Source of the DNA: Burkholderia pyrrocinia
Lineage (GTDB): Bacteria > Pseudomonadota > Gammaproteobacteria > Burkholderiales > Burkholderiaceae
DNA: 64,000 nucleotides
Assembly: GCF_001028665.1 (NCBI RefSeq)
Contig: NZ_CP011503.1
Coordinates: 2,356,001-2,420,000 of the forward strand
Reading direction: 5' to 3'
The position numbers and the translations under genes were made by a program. Under the pieces are notes generated by a model, which searched no databases, was not told where the DNA came from, and saw nothing but the letters and a program-made list of their open reading frames with translations. Of the stretch, positions 26,727 through 35,632 are shown in pieces. Numbering within the stretch: position 1 is the stretch's first letter; the number at the start of each line of letters is the position of its first letter.

Positions 26727-27982
26727 GCGTGCTGCATCAGGCGGTCGATCCGCTGCGATGCGGGCGGATGCGAGTAGTAGAAGGCCGTGTAGACGGGGTC
26801 GGGCGTCAGCGTCGATGCGTTGTCTTCATAGAGCTTCACGAGCGCGCTGACGAGATCCTGCGCGTCGGTCTGGCTGGCCGCGAACGCGTCGGCCTCGAAT
26901 TCGTGCTTGCGCGACGTGAGGCTGCTGAACGGCGTCGCGAAGAACAGGAACACGGGAATCGCGAGGAAGAACAGGACGAGCGCGGCGCCCGCGTTGCTCG
27001 TGTCGAGCGACGGCGTGACGCCGAGCCCCGTATAGAACCAGGTGCGTTGCGCCAGCCAGCCGAGCAGTGCGAGCAGCACGAGGCTCAGCACGAACGACAC
27101 GAGCATCCGTTTCATCACGTGGCGGCGCTTGAAATGACCGAGTTCGTGCGCGAGCACGGCTTCGATTTCCTGGCCGGACAGGCGCGCGAGCAGCGTGTCG
27201 AAGAACACGATCCGCTTCGATGCGCCAAAGCCCGTGAAGTACGCGTTGCCGTGCGCGGAGCGGCGGCTGCCGTCCATCACGAACAGCCCCTTCGCCGCGA
27301 AGCCGCAGCGCTTCATCAGCGACTCGATGCGCGAGCGCAGCGCGTCGTCCTTCAGCGGTTCGAACTTGTTGAAGAGCGGTGCGATGAAGGTCGGGTAGAT
27401 CAGCAGCACGAGCATCTGGAACGCGACCCAGACGATCCAGGTCCACAGCCACCACAGGCTGCCGGCCTGGTTCATCAGCCACAGCACGACGAACAGCAGC
27501 GGCAGGCCGAGCGTGGCGCCGAGCAGCGAGTTTTTCAGCATGTCGGTGAAGAACAGCCGCTTCGTCATCCGGTTGAAGCCGAAACGCTGCTCGATCCCGA
27601 ACTGGCGGTAATACTCGAACGGGACGTCGATGACGCCCGTGATCACGAGCACCGCGGCGACGAGCGCGACCTGCTGCCCGTAGCCGCGGCCGAGCCAGCC
27701 GGTCAGCAGCGTGTCGAGCGCGCCGACGCCGCCGAGCAGCGTGAGGCCGACCAGCACGGCCGCGCTGACGACGATCTCGAGCATCGTCAGCCGGGTACGC
27801 TCGACCGTATAGTCGGCCGCGCGCTGGTGGGCGGTCAGCGGGATGGTTGCGCTGAACTGCGCGGGCACGCCGTTGCGGTGCGCGGCGACGAAGCGGATTT
27901 GCCGCGACGCGAGCCACAGCTTGGTGACGACCATCGCGAGCACGGCGAGCGCGAACAGCAGGGTGAACGAAAAGGGTGACAT
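26723..27982 (-). CDS. M48 family (Ste24/CAAX-protease-like) membrane metalloprotease
   Basis: A 419-residue integral membrane zinc peptidase. The zinc motif [10 protein letters not shown] starts at His279, and the third ligand lies in the downstream EFEADAFA. The N-terminal half has several membrane helices, and the motif [18 protein letters not shown] is typical of the Ste24 type (M48A), not of the shorter HtpX. Bacterial Ste24 homologues probably act in membrane protein quality control; no CAAX substrates exist here. ATG 27982 is preferred to a TTG four codons upstream. Coupled to rsgA and divergent from orn. Confidence 0.88.
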   Translation of the reverse strand: MSPFSFTLLFALAVLAMVVTKLWLASRQIRFVAAHRNGVPAQFSATIPLTAHQRAADYTVERTRLTMLEIVVSAAVLVGLTLLGGVGALDTLLTGWLGRGYGQQVALVAAVLVITGVIDVPFEYYRQFGIEQRFGFNRMTKRLFFTDMLKNSLLGATLGLPLLFVVLWLMNQAGSLWWLWTWIVWVAFQMLVLLIYPTFIAPLFNKFEPLKDDALRSRIESLMKRCGFAAKGLFVMDGSRRSAHGNAYFTGFGASKRIVFFDTLLARLSGQEIEAVLAHELGHFKRRHVMKRMLVSFVLSLVLLALLGWLAQRTWFYTGLGVTPSLDTSNAGAALVLFFLAIPVFLFFATPFSSLTSRKHEFEADAFAASQTDAQDLVSALVKLYEDNASTLTPDPVYTAFYYSHPPASQRIDRLMQHA

Positions 27983-28096
27983 CGAAGGCGCCAAAGGGTT
28001 CTATGCGAGAATTATATGTTCTTGCGGACCGGGCCCGCTGATGCGATGCCGGCCGCCCGGGCGGCGCCGCGCGCCGTCCGCCATTTTCCAGGATGA

Positions 28097-28726
<630 letters not shown>

Positions 28727-28742
28727 GCGGGCCGGCACGCGC

Positions 28743-29363
28743 TCAGCGAGGCGCGCGCTGCGCGCTTTTCGGCCGGAACGCCGCGACCACTGCGGCGTCG
28801 GTCTCGATGTACGGGCCGCCGATCAGGTCGATGCAGTAGGGCACCGCGGCGAAGATGCCGGGCACGGTCGACTTGCCGTCGGCATCGCGCAGCCCTTCGA
28901 GCGTTTCCTGGATCGACTTCGGCTGGCCAGGCAGGTTGATGATCAGCGCCGCATGGTCGGCCGTCTCGCGGATCACCGCGACCTGCCGCGACAGGATCGC
29001 AGTCGGCACGAAATTCAGGCTGATCTGCCGCATCTGTTCGCCGAATCCGGGCATTTCCTTCGTCGCCACGGCCAGCGTGGCCTCGGGCGTCACGTCGCGG
29101 CGCGCCGGGCCCGTGCCGCCGGTCGTCAGCACGAGGTCGCAGCCGGTGACGTCGACGAGCTCGGCGAGCGTGGCGGAGATCGTCGGCGCGTCGTCCTGGA
29201 TCAGCCGCGTTTCGGCGCGCCACGGCGAGACCAGCGCGCCAGCGAGCCACTCCTGTAGCGCCGGAATGCCCTTGTCTTCGTAGACACCCGTGCTGGCACG
29301 GTCGCTGATCGATACGAGACCGACGACGAGCTCGTCCGGGTGGTTAGGCTTCGTCGTCGTCAT
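28743..29363 (-). CDS. mog: molybdopterin adenylyltransferase
   Basis: Adenylylates molybdopterin before MoeA inserts molybdate. The 206 residues carry the MoCF-binding fold: [20 protein letters not shown] at the N-terminus, [20 protein letters not shown] as the MPT-binding loop, and [19 protein letters not shown] 29363 lies inside the end of darP (20-base overlap). The other cofactor genes moeA, mobA and moaA are in this window about 27 kb away, so mog is unlinked from them. Confidence 0.93.
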   Translation of the reverse strand: MTTTKPNHPDELVVGLVSISDRASTGVYEDKGIPALQEWLAGALVSPWRAETRLIQDDAPTISATLAELVDVTGCDLVLTTGGTGPARRDVTPEATLAVATKEMPGFGEQMRQISLNFVPTAILSRQVAVIRETADHAALIINLPGQPKSIQETLEGLRDADGKSTVPGIFAAVPYCIDLIGGPYIETDAAVVAAFRPKSAQRAPR

Positions 29364-29949
29364 GATCGTCTCCGGCGTCGTCGGCCGCATCGTCATCCCC
29401 GCCGGGCGTGCCGCTCGCGGTCTTGATCCACTGGAACAGCTCGCGGAAGTAGCGCGGCGGCTTGCCTTGCTGCGCTTCCTTGCGCGCGTTGCGGATCAGC
29501 GTGCGGCCTTCCTGGATGTCGGCTTCGGGGTGCTGGCGCAGGAATTCGGTCAGCGCGTCGTCGTTGGCGAGCAACTGGTCGCGCGTGCGCTCGATCCAGT
29601 GCAGGCGGGCCGTCGCGGCCTTGTTCACGCCGCGCTGCGCGTCGAGCGCGGTGCGCAGCGCGGCCGTCTCGTCGTCGGTCAGCGAGCGCATCACGCGGCC
29701 GACGTACTGGAGCTGGCGGCGCTTGCCTTCGTGATCGGTGATCCGGCGGGCCTCGCGAACGGCGTCCGACAGACTTTCAGGCATCGGCATGCGCTTCAGC
29801 GCATCCTTCGGCAGATCGACGAGCGCCTGGCCGAGCACCTGCAGCTCGTGCATCTCGCGCTTGAGTTGGGATTTGCTGGGGCGATCGTAGCCGTTGTCGT
29901 CGTCCTCGACGGCATGCTCGATCGGCTGGATTCGGGTTTTGCGTGTCAT
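29344..29949 (-). CDS. darP: ribosome-associated protein DarP (YjgA, DUF615)
   Basis: A 201-residue charged protein of the DUF615/YjgA family, which binds late 50S precursors in E. coli. The conserved core is [25 protein letters not shown], then [19 protein letters not shown] and a C-terminal [14 protein letters not shown]. The extreme C-terminus is an Asp-rich tail ([17 protein letters not shown]). An ATG three codons upstream (29958) is equally possible. It lies upstream of and overlaps mog; pmbA diverges, a pairing seen in many proteobacteria. Confidence 0.9.
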   Translation of the reverse strand: MTRKTRIQPIEHAVEDDDNGYDRPSKSQLKREMHELQVLGQALVDLPKDALKRMPMPESLSDAVREARRITDHEGKRRQLQYVGRVMRSLTDDETAALRTALDAQRGVNKAATARLHWIERTRDQLLANDDALTEFLRQHPEADIQEGRTLIRNARKEAQQGKPPRYFRELFQWIKTASGTPGGDDDAADDAGDDHDDDEA

Positions 29950-30076
29950 GGGCGGCATTGTATCGCGGCGCGGACACCCCAAGCTTGTCTGTGCCCGGCC
30001 CCGGACCTTGCTATGATCGCGGGATACGCAACATTTTGAACATGCGGGCGCCCGCCCGCCACCGGATACCAAGACG

Positions 30077-31447
30077 ATGGCAGCCAATCTCGACGTACAA
30101 GCGCGCTATTTCCCGCACACGCAGGACCAGCTCAAAGAAATCGCGTCGGACATCCTTCGCCATGCGAAGGCACTCGGCGCGACGGACGCCGCGACCGAAA
30201 TCTCCGAGGGCGACGGCCTGTCGGTGTCGGTGCGCCGCGGCGAAGTCGAAACGATCGAGCACAACCGCGACAAGATGGTCGGCGTGACCGTGTTCATCGG
30301 CAAGAAGCGCGGCAACGCGAGCACGTCGGACTTTTCGCCGGCCGCGATCAAGGATACCGTCGCCGCTGCGTACAACATCGCACGCTTCACGGCCGAGGAC
30401 GAAGCGGCCGGTCTCGCCGAGGCCGAGCTGCTCGAAACCGACCCGCGCGACCTCGATCTCTATCACCCGTGGGCGCTGACGGCCGACGAGGCTGTCGAGC
30501 TCGCCCGCCGTGCGGAAGATGCCGCCTTCGCGGTCAGCCCGCAGATCCGCAATTCGGAAGGCGCGAGCGTGTCGGCGCAGCATTCGCAATTCGTGCTCGC
30601 GACGTCGCGCGGCTTTCTGTCCGGCTATCCGTACTCGCGCCACTACATCGCATGCGCACCGATCGCGGGCACCGGCCGTCACATGCAGCGCGACGACTGG
30701 TATTCGTCGAAGCGCAGCGCGATCGATCTCGCGGCACCCGAAGCGGTGGGCCGTTACGCGGCCGAGCGTGCGCTCGCGCGGATGGGCGCGCGCCGTCTCG
30801 ACACCCGCAAGGTACCCGTGCTGTTCGAGGCGCCGCTCGCGGCCGGACTGCTCGGCGCATTCGTGCAGGCCGTGAGCGGCGGTGCACTGTACCGCAAGAC
30901 GTCGTTCCTCGTCGACAGCCTCGGCAAGCCGGTGTTTGCGCCGCACATCCAGGTCGTCGAGGATCCGCATGTGCCGCGCGCGATGGGCAGCGCGCCGTTC
31001 GACGAGGAAGGCGTGCGTACGCGCGCGCGCAGCGTCGTCAAGGACGGCGTCGTCGAAGGCTATTTCCTGTCGACCTATTCGGCACGCAAGCTCGGCACGC
31101 AGACCACCGGCAACGCGGGCGGCTCGCACAACCTCGCGCTGCGCAGCTCGAACACGCAGCCGGGCGACGATTTCGACGCGATGCTGAAGAAGCTCGGTAC
31201 GGGCCTGCTGCTGACCGAGCTGATGGGGCAGGGCGTGAACTATGTGACGGGCGACTATTCGCGCGGTGCGGCGGGTTTCTGGGTTGAGAACGGCGTGATC
31301 CAGTATCCAGTCGAGGAAATCACCGTCGCGAGCACGCTGCAGGAGATGTTCCGCCATATCGTCGCGATCGGCGCGGATTCGATCGTGCGCGGTACGAAGG
31401 AAACGGGCTCGGTGCTGATCGAGCAGATGACGATCGCAGGGCAGTAA
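30077..31447 (+). CDS. pmbA: metalloprotease PmbA (TldE)
   Basis: TldE partner of the TldD/TldE protease that matures microcin B17 and degrades CcdA (E. coli knowledge). The 456 residues show the family start [53 protein letters not shown]-terminal core follows: [22 protein letters not shown] and [24 protein letters not shown]. The zinc motif HExxxH is on TldD, not TldE, and is absent here as expected. Divergent from darP across 127 bases. Ends at a bidirectional terminator. Confidence 0.95.
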   Translation: MAANLDVQARYFPHTQDQLKEIASDILRHAKALGATDAATEISEGDGLSVSVRRGEVETIEHNRDKMVGVTVFIGKKRGNASTSDFSPAAIKDTVAAAYNIARFTAEDEAAGLAEAELLETDPRDLDLYHPWALTADEAVELARRAEDAAFAVSPQIRNSEGASVSAQHSQFVLATSRGFLSGYPYSRHYIACAPIAGTGRHMQRDDWYSSKRSAIDLAAPEAVGRYAAERALARMGARRLDTRKVPVLFEAPLAAGLLGAFVQAVSGGALYRKTSFLVDSLGKPVFAPHIQVVEDPHVPRAMGSAPFDEEGVRTRARSVVKDGVVEGYFLSTYSARKLGTQTTGNAGGSHNLALRSSNTQPGDDFDAMLKKLGTGLLLTELMGQGVNYVTGDYSRGAAGFWVENGVIQYPVEEITVASTLQEMFRHIVAIGADSIVRGTKETGSVLIEQMTIAGQ

Positions 31448-31476
31448 GCCGCGCGCGGCGCAGGCCGCCACGAAAC

Positions 31477-31513
31477 GAAAAAACCCGACCGGCGCGAGCC
31501 GGTCGGGTTTTTC
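31477..31513. terminator. bidirectional terminator between pmbA and folA
   Basis: CCCGACCGGC (31484-31493), loop GCGA, GCCGGTCGGG (31498-31507). Seven A on the left and five T on the right serve both convergent genes. Confidence 0.92.
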
Positions 31514-31530
31514 TCATTGTGCATGACGCG

Positions 31531-32031
31531 TCAGCCGCGCTTGCGCTCGTAGACGACGAACGCATAACCGAATGCATTCGGTGCGGCAGCTTGGTGTGCA
31601 TCGCGCGAGACTTCCTGCCAGTGCGCGGCGTCGGGCGCCGGGAACGACGCATCGCCGTCGAAGTCGGCATCGATCTCGGTGACGACCAGCTTATCCGCGA
31701 GCACGAGGCCTTCCGCGTAGAGTTGCGCACCGCCGATCAGGAAAGCCTCGGGCACTCCGTCGCGCGCGGCGAGCGCCAGCGCGTCGGCGAGCGACGTGAC
31801 CGTGTCGCAGCCATCGAAGCGACGCGCTGCGTCGCGCGTGACGACGATGTTGCGGCGGCCCGGCAGCGGCCGGCCGATCGACTCGTGGGTCTTGCGGCCC
31901 ATCACGATCGGCGCACCCATCGTCGTGCGCTTGAAGAACGCGAGATCCTCGGGAAGTTTCCAGGGCAACTGGTTGTCGCGGCCGATGATGCCGTTGCGGG
32001 CACGCGCGACGATCAGGGTCAACGTCGTCAT
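31531..32031 (-). CDS. folA: dihydrofolate reductase
   Basis: Reduces dihydrofolate to tetrahydrofolate with NADPH; the trimethoprim target. The 166 residues show [32 protein letters not shown] (substrate loop), [23 protein letters not shown] (NADPH site), [15 protein letters not shown] and [16 protein letters not shown]. The length is close to E. coli FolA. ATG 32031 starts exactly at the first beta strand. thyA, its partner in the thymidylate cycle, lies 2.5 kb away on the other strand. Confidence 0.96.
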   Translation of the reverse strand: MTTLTLIVARARNGIIGRDNQLPWKLPEDLAFFKRTTMGAPIVMGRKTHESIGRPLPGRRNIVVTRDAARRFDGCDTVTSLADALALAARDGVPEAFLIGGAQLYAEGLVLADKLVVTEIDADFDGDASFPAPDAAHWQEVSRDAHQAAAPNAFGYAFVVYERKRG

Positions 32032-32280
32032 GAAGGTCGGGAAAGAGGAAAGCCGGAATGGCGCCGATTCTACCGGAAGGCGGTGCTTGCCGGATTCCGC
32101 GCGCGTGCGTCGGCATTCCGGTGCTGCGCGCCGCGACGCGCGATGCAATGCGTCGCGGCGACGGATTGAATAAAAAGGGTGCCCGCCGGGGGACGGAGCA
32201 CAAAACCATTTCGCGTTGCGGGAGCGGTGAGGGTGGTCGCGATCGATGCCGTACGGCTGATGCGAATAAATACGGAATCC

Positions 32281-32616
32281 TCAGCGAATGGATTGGCGCG
32301 TGGTGCCTTGCGCGTTTCTTTCCATCGCGTGCTGCACCTCGCCTGGCTGCGGTGCCGGGAGCGGCGTCGGCAACAGGGGCGGGGGCGGGATCTCGTCCCA
32401 CAGCGTCACCGAAGTCTTGCCGACCGGCAGCGGTTGCGGTGCCGACACGTTCACGATGCCGAACCCGTTGCCGGGCTGCATGCTTGGCGCGTTTTCGGCA
32501 AGCAGCATCGCGCGATCCAGCTTCACGTTTTCATCCGCGTGCGCCGGTACGGGCGGGCCGGCGGCCGCGAGCGCAATCGCCATCGGCACGAAAGAAAGCA
32601 AAGGGTGTTGTCGCAT
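32281..32616 (-). CDS. small exported proline-rich hypothetical protein
   Basis: A 111-residue predicted secreted protein. It has a signal peptide (SFVPMAIALAAAGPPVPAHA, cleavage about residue 27), and a short mature part follows: ENVKLDRAMLLAENAPSMQPGNGFGIVNVSAPQ, then the proline run PPPPLLPTPLPAPQPG. No domain is recognised. It diverges from the sigma-54 regulator across 501 bases, so it may be one of its targets (inference). The 249 bases between folA and this gene hold nothing I can identify. Confidence 0.6.
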   Translation of the reverse strand: MRQHPLLSFVPMAIALAAAGPPVPAHADENVKLDRAMLLAENAPSMQPGNGFGIVNVSAPQPLPVGKTSVTLWDEIPPPPLLPTPLPAPQPGEVQHAMERNAQGTTRQSIR

Positions 32617-33117
32617 GGTCGCTGTCTCCGATGTATTCCGTATCCAGCGAAATACATGCCATCGCGCCGGGACCGTTGTCGCGACTGCGATTCGTGCGCA
32701 AGCGTTGAGAATTGTGGCGGAAAACGCCTGAAAATGTTTCAGGCCTGAAACGAGGGGGCTTGGGAATACTGCGGATTCAATCGATACGCTTCAAGGATGA
32801 AAATCGACGCGTGTGTCGATGAAAGAACACTTCGCTGCGCAAGTGCTATGTGCAGATGATTGACATGCGTCGACTTCCTGAGCGATTCGGCCGGATCGCC
32901 TGGGGCACTGAAATCGGTTTGTCGTATTCAGTGCCTATAACTAAGCTGTCTTGAACAAAAAAAACGGACGCGAGACAGGCGCCATCATGCGAGGCATTGT
33001 CGTTGCCGCGCATCGGCATGGCGAATCGAGCCACCTCTGGCTGACCCGATTCGATCCTTTCGCACGTGACTTGACGTGCGCGGCAATCGTTAGATGGTTG
33101 ATGAACGGGGTGGGCAT
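32617..33117. promoter_or_regulatory. 501-base intergenic region with CCTGAAA/TTTCAGG repeats
   Basis: The longest regulatory gap in this part of the window. The inverted repeat GCCTGAAA-ATG-TTTCAGGC (32726-32744) is exact, and a third half-site CCTGAAAC follows directly. A related CACTGAAAT appears near 32906. The sequence is A/T-richer than its neighbours. No clear -24/-12 sigma-54 promoter is visible on either strand by eye. A 63-codon frame (32951-33142) overlaps the regulator start and looks noncoding. Confidence 0.45.
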
Positions 33118-34515
33118 ATGGGAGCCGATCAGCGGCACGTGATCTACTATTCGCGCGAACCGAACGACGCGTTGCGCGACCATTTCGACGAATGCGGTTG
33201 GCGCGTCGATCTTGCGGAGACCGTACGCGACGTACGGCGCGTCGTACAGCACGGCGTTGCAACGGCCGGCCTGCTCGATTTCTCGCCGGGCTTCAAGCCC
33301 TCTGACCTGCGCGAACTCGAATCCTGCCTGAGCATCCAGCACATCGGCTGGATTGCCGCGACGCGGCGCGGCCAGTTGCAGGACGCCACGCTGCGCCATC
33401 TCATTCGCGACTATTGCTTCGACTACGTGACGATGCCGTACGAGATGTCGCGGATCGTCGAGACCGTCGGTCATGCGCATGGCATGGTCGCGCTGACCGA
33501 GCCCGTTGCACCGCCCGCCGGTGCAGGGCGCAGCGAAGGCGAGATGGTCGGCACCTGCGATGCGATGCTCGGACTCTTCAGAACAATCCGTCGCGTCGCG
33601 GCGACCGATGCGCCGGTGTTCATCTCCGGCGAATCGGGCACGGGCAAGGAACTGACGGCGGTCGCGATTCACGAGCGCTCGTCGCGCGCGCAGGCGCCGT
33701 TCATCGCGATCAATTGCGGAGCGATCCCGTCGACGCTGCTGCAGGCCGAGCTGTTCGGCTATGAGCGCGGTGCATTCACCGGCGCGAACCAGCGCAAGAT
33801 CGGCCGCGTCGAGGCGGCCAACAGCGGCACGCTGTTTCTCGACGAGATCGGCGACCTGCCGCTCGAAAGCCAGGCGAGCCTGTTGCGCTTCCTGCAGGAA
33901 GGCAAGATCGAGCGGCTCGGTGCGCACGTGTCGGTACCGGTCGATGTGCGCGTGATCTGCGCGACGCACGTGGACATGGAAACGGCGTTGCGCGAAGGGC
34001 GGTTCCGCGAAGACCTGTTCCATCGCCTGTGCGTGCTGAAGATCGAGGAGCCGCCGCTGCGCGCGCGCGGCAAGGACATCGAGGTGCTCGCGCGCCACAT
34101 GCTCGAGCGTTTCAAGGGCGATGCGCATCGCCGTCTGCGCGGCTTTTCCCCTGATGCGGTGGCCTCGCTGTACGGCTATTCGTGGCCGGGTAACGTGCGT
34201 GAGCTGATCAATCGCGTGCGCCGCGCGATCGTGATGTCGGAAGGCCGGATGATCACAGCGGCCGATCTCGAGCTGAACGACTACGCGACGCTCGCGCCCG
34301 TGTCGCTGCTGGAGGCGCGCGAGGCGGCCGAACGACAGGCGATCGAGCAGGCGCTGCTGCGCCATCGCGGCCGTTTCGCGGATGCCGCGCGCGAACTCGG
34401 CGTGTCGCGTGTCACGCTCTACCGGCTGATGTGCGCGCACGGAATGCGCGATCGCGGCGACACGCTGGCAGGGTTTTCGGCGCCGTTGCCGGAGCTTCCG
34501 CATCACGCTTGCTAA
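33118..34515 (+). CDS. sigma-54-dependent transcriptional activator (VpsR-like)
   Basis: Enhancer-binding protein of 465 residues with three parts. Residues 1-125 are a receiver-like domain, where Asp54 is in the place of the phosphate acceptor but the usual acidic pair is not evident. Residues about 150-375 are the AAA+ domain, with Walker A GESGTGKE (about 171), GAFTGA loop (218-223) for sigma-54 contact and Walker [10 protein letters not shown]. The C-terminus is a Fis-type HTH ([19 protein letters not shown]). The architecture resembles VpsR, the c-di-GMP-responsive exopolysaccharide activator of Vibrio. Burkholderia BerB is of this type, but I cannot prove identity. ATG 33118 follows GGGGTGGG. 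Confidence 0.88.
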   Translation: MGADQRHVIYYSREPNDALRDHFDECGWRVDLAETVRDVRRVVQHGVATAGLLDFSPGFKPSDLRELESCLSIQHIGWIAATRRGQLQDATLRHLIRDYCFDYVTMPYEMSRIVETVGHAHGMVALTEPVAPPAGAGRSEGEMVGTCDAMLGLFRTIRRVAATDAPVFISGESGTGKELTAVAIHERSSRAQAPFIAINCGAIPSTLLQAELFGYERGAFTGANQRKIGRVEAANSGTLFLDEIGDLPLESQASLLRFLQEGKIERLGAHVSVPVDVRVICATHVDMETALREGRFREDLFHRLCVLKIEEPPLRARGKDIEVLARHMLERFKGDAHRRLRGFSPDAVASLYGYSWPGNVRELINRVRRAIVMSEGRMITAADLELNDYATLAPVSLLEAREAAERQAIEQALLRHRGRFADAARELGVSRVTLYRLMCAHGMRDRGDTLAGFSAPLPELPHHAC

Positions 34516-34556
34516 AATTGGCGGGTACGGCCGCCCTCGCGGCCGAAGGAACCCGC

Positions 34557-35528
34557 ATGAAACAGTATCTCGACCTCGTTCGTACCATTCTCGATACCGG
34601 CACCTGGCAGGAGAACCGCACGGGGATCCGCACCATCAGCATGCCGGGCGCGATGCTGCGCTTCGACCTGCAGCAAGGCTTCCCGGCCGTCACGACCAAG
34701 AAGCTCGCGTTCAAGTCCGCGATCGGTGAACTGGTCGGCTTCCTGCGCGCGTCGCGCAGCGCGGCCGATTTCCGCGCGCTTGGCTGCAAGGTGTGGGATG
34801 CGAACGCGAACGAGAACGCGCAGTGGCTCGCGAACCCGTATCGCCAGGGCGTCGACGATCTCGGCGACGTGTACGGCGTGCAATGGCGCCAGTGGCCGGG
34901 CTACAAGGTGCTCGACGCGGGCGCCGACGCGCAGATCGCCGACGCGACGCGCCGCGGTTTCCGGATCGTCACGCGTTTCGACGAAGACGGCGCGCCTAAG
35001 GTGCTGCTGTACAAGGCGATCGACCAGCTGCGTCAGTGCCTGGACACGATCATGGAGAATCCGGCCGACCGTCGCATCCTGTTTCACGCATGGAATCCCG
35101 CCGTGCTCGACCAGATCGCGCTGCCCGCGTGCCATCTGCTGTACCAGTTCCTGCCGAATGCGACGAAGCGCGAGATTTCGCTGTGCCTGTACATCCGCAG
35201 CAACGACGTCGGGCTCGGCACGCCGTTCAACCTGACGGAAGGGGCCGCGCTGCTGTCGCTCGTCGGCCGGCTGACGGGCTACACACCGCGCTGGTTCACG
35301 TATTTCATCGGCGATGCGCACATCTACGAGAACCAGCTCGACATGCTGCAGCAGCAGCTCACGCGCGAGCCGTACGAAAGCCCGCGGCTCGAGATCGCCG
35401 AGCGCGTGCCCGACTACGCGAAGACGGGCGTCTATGCGCCCGAGTGGCTGGAGCAGATCGAGCCGTCCGATTTCTCGCTCGTCGGCTACCGCCACCACGA
35501 GCCGCTGACCGCGCCGATGGCGGTCTGA
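34557..35528 (+). CDS. thyA: thymidylate synthase
   Basis: Converts dUMP to dTMP using methylene-tetrahydrofolate. The 323 residues show [31 protein letters not shown], the catalytic motif [11 protein letters not shown] with Cys192, [16 protein letters not shown] and [18 protein letters not shown]. It is longer than E. coli ThyA (264) because of an insert of about 50 residues in the small domain (about residues 90-150), as in the L. casei-type enzyme. GAAGGA lies before ATG 34557. Starts 42 bases after the sigma-54 activator and ends at a strong terminator. Confidence 0.96.
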   Translation: MKQYLDLVRTILDTGTWQENRTGIRTISMPGAMLRFDLQQGFPAVTTKKLAFKSAIGELVGFLRASRSAADFRALGCKVWDANANENAQWLANPYRQGVDDLGDVYGVQWRQWPGYKVLDAGADAQIADATRRGFRIVTRFDEDGAPKVLLYKAIDQLRQCLDTIMENPADRRILFHAWNPAVLDQIALPACHLLYQFLPNATKREISLCLYIRSNDVGLGTPFNLTEGAALLSLVGRLTGYTPRWFTYFIGDAHIYENQLDMLQQQLTREPYESPRLEIAERVPDYAKTGVYAPEWLEQIEPSDFSLVGYRHHEPLTAPMAV

Positions 35529-35583
35529 TCGCGCGGAGCGGGCCGCGCGGGTTTACCGACCCGCGGGTCCCACGGAAAGAAGT

Positions 35584-35615
35584 CCCGACCGGCTGATGCC
35601 GGTCGGGCTTTTTTG
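35584..35615. terminator. terminator after thyA
   Basis: CCCGACCGG (35584-35592), loop CTGATG, CCGGTCGGG (35599-35607), then CTTTTTTG. It lies between thyA and the convergent 864-residue gene. Confidence 0.92.
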
Positions 35616-35632
35616 TTTCACGTTTGCGGCAC

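Noticed and set aside
28920..29360. Overlap of mog and darP as a frameshift
   Set aside because: Both proteins match their families to the ends; the 20-base overlap is simple gene packing.
32951..33142. 63-codon ORF upstream of the sigma-54 activator
   Set aside because: It overlaps the activator start in another frame, has no good ribosome site and lies in the regulatory gap with its repeats.
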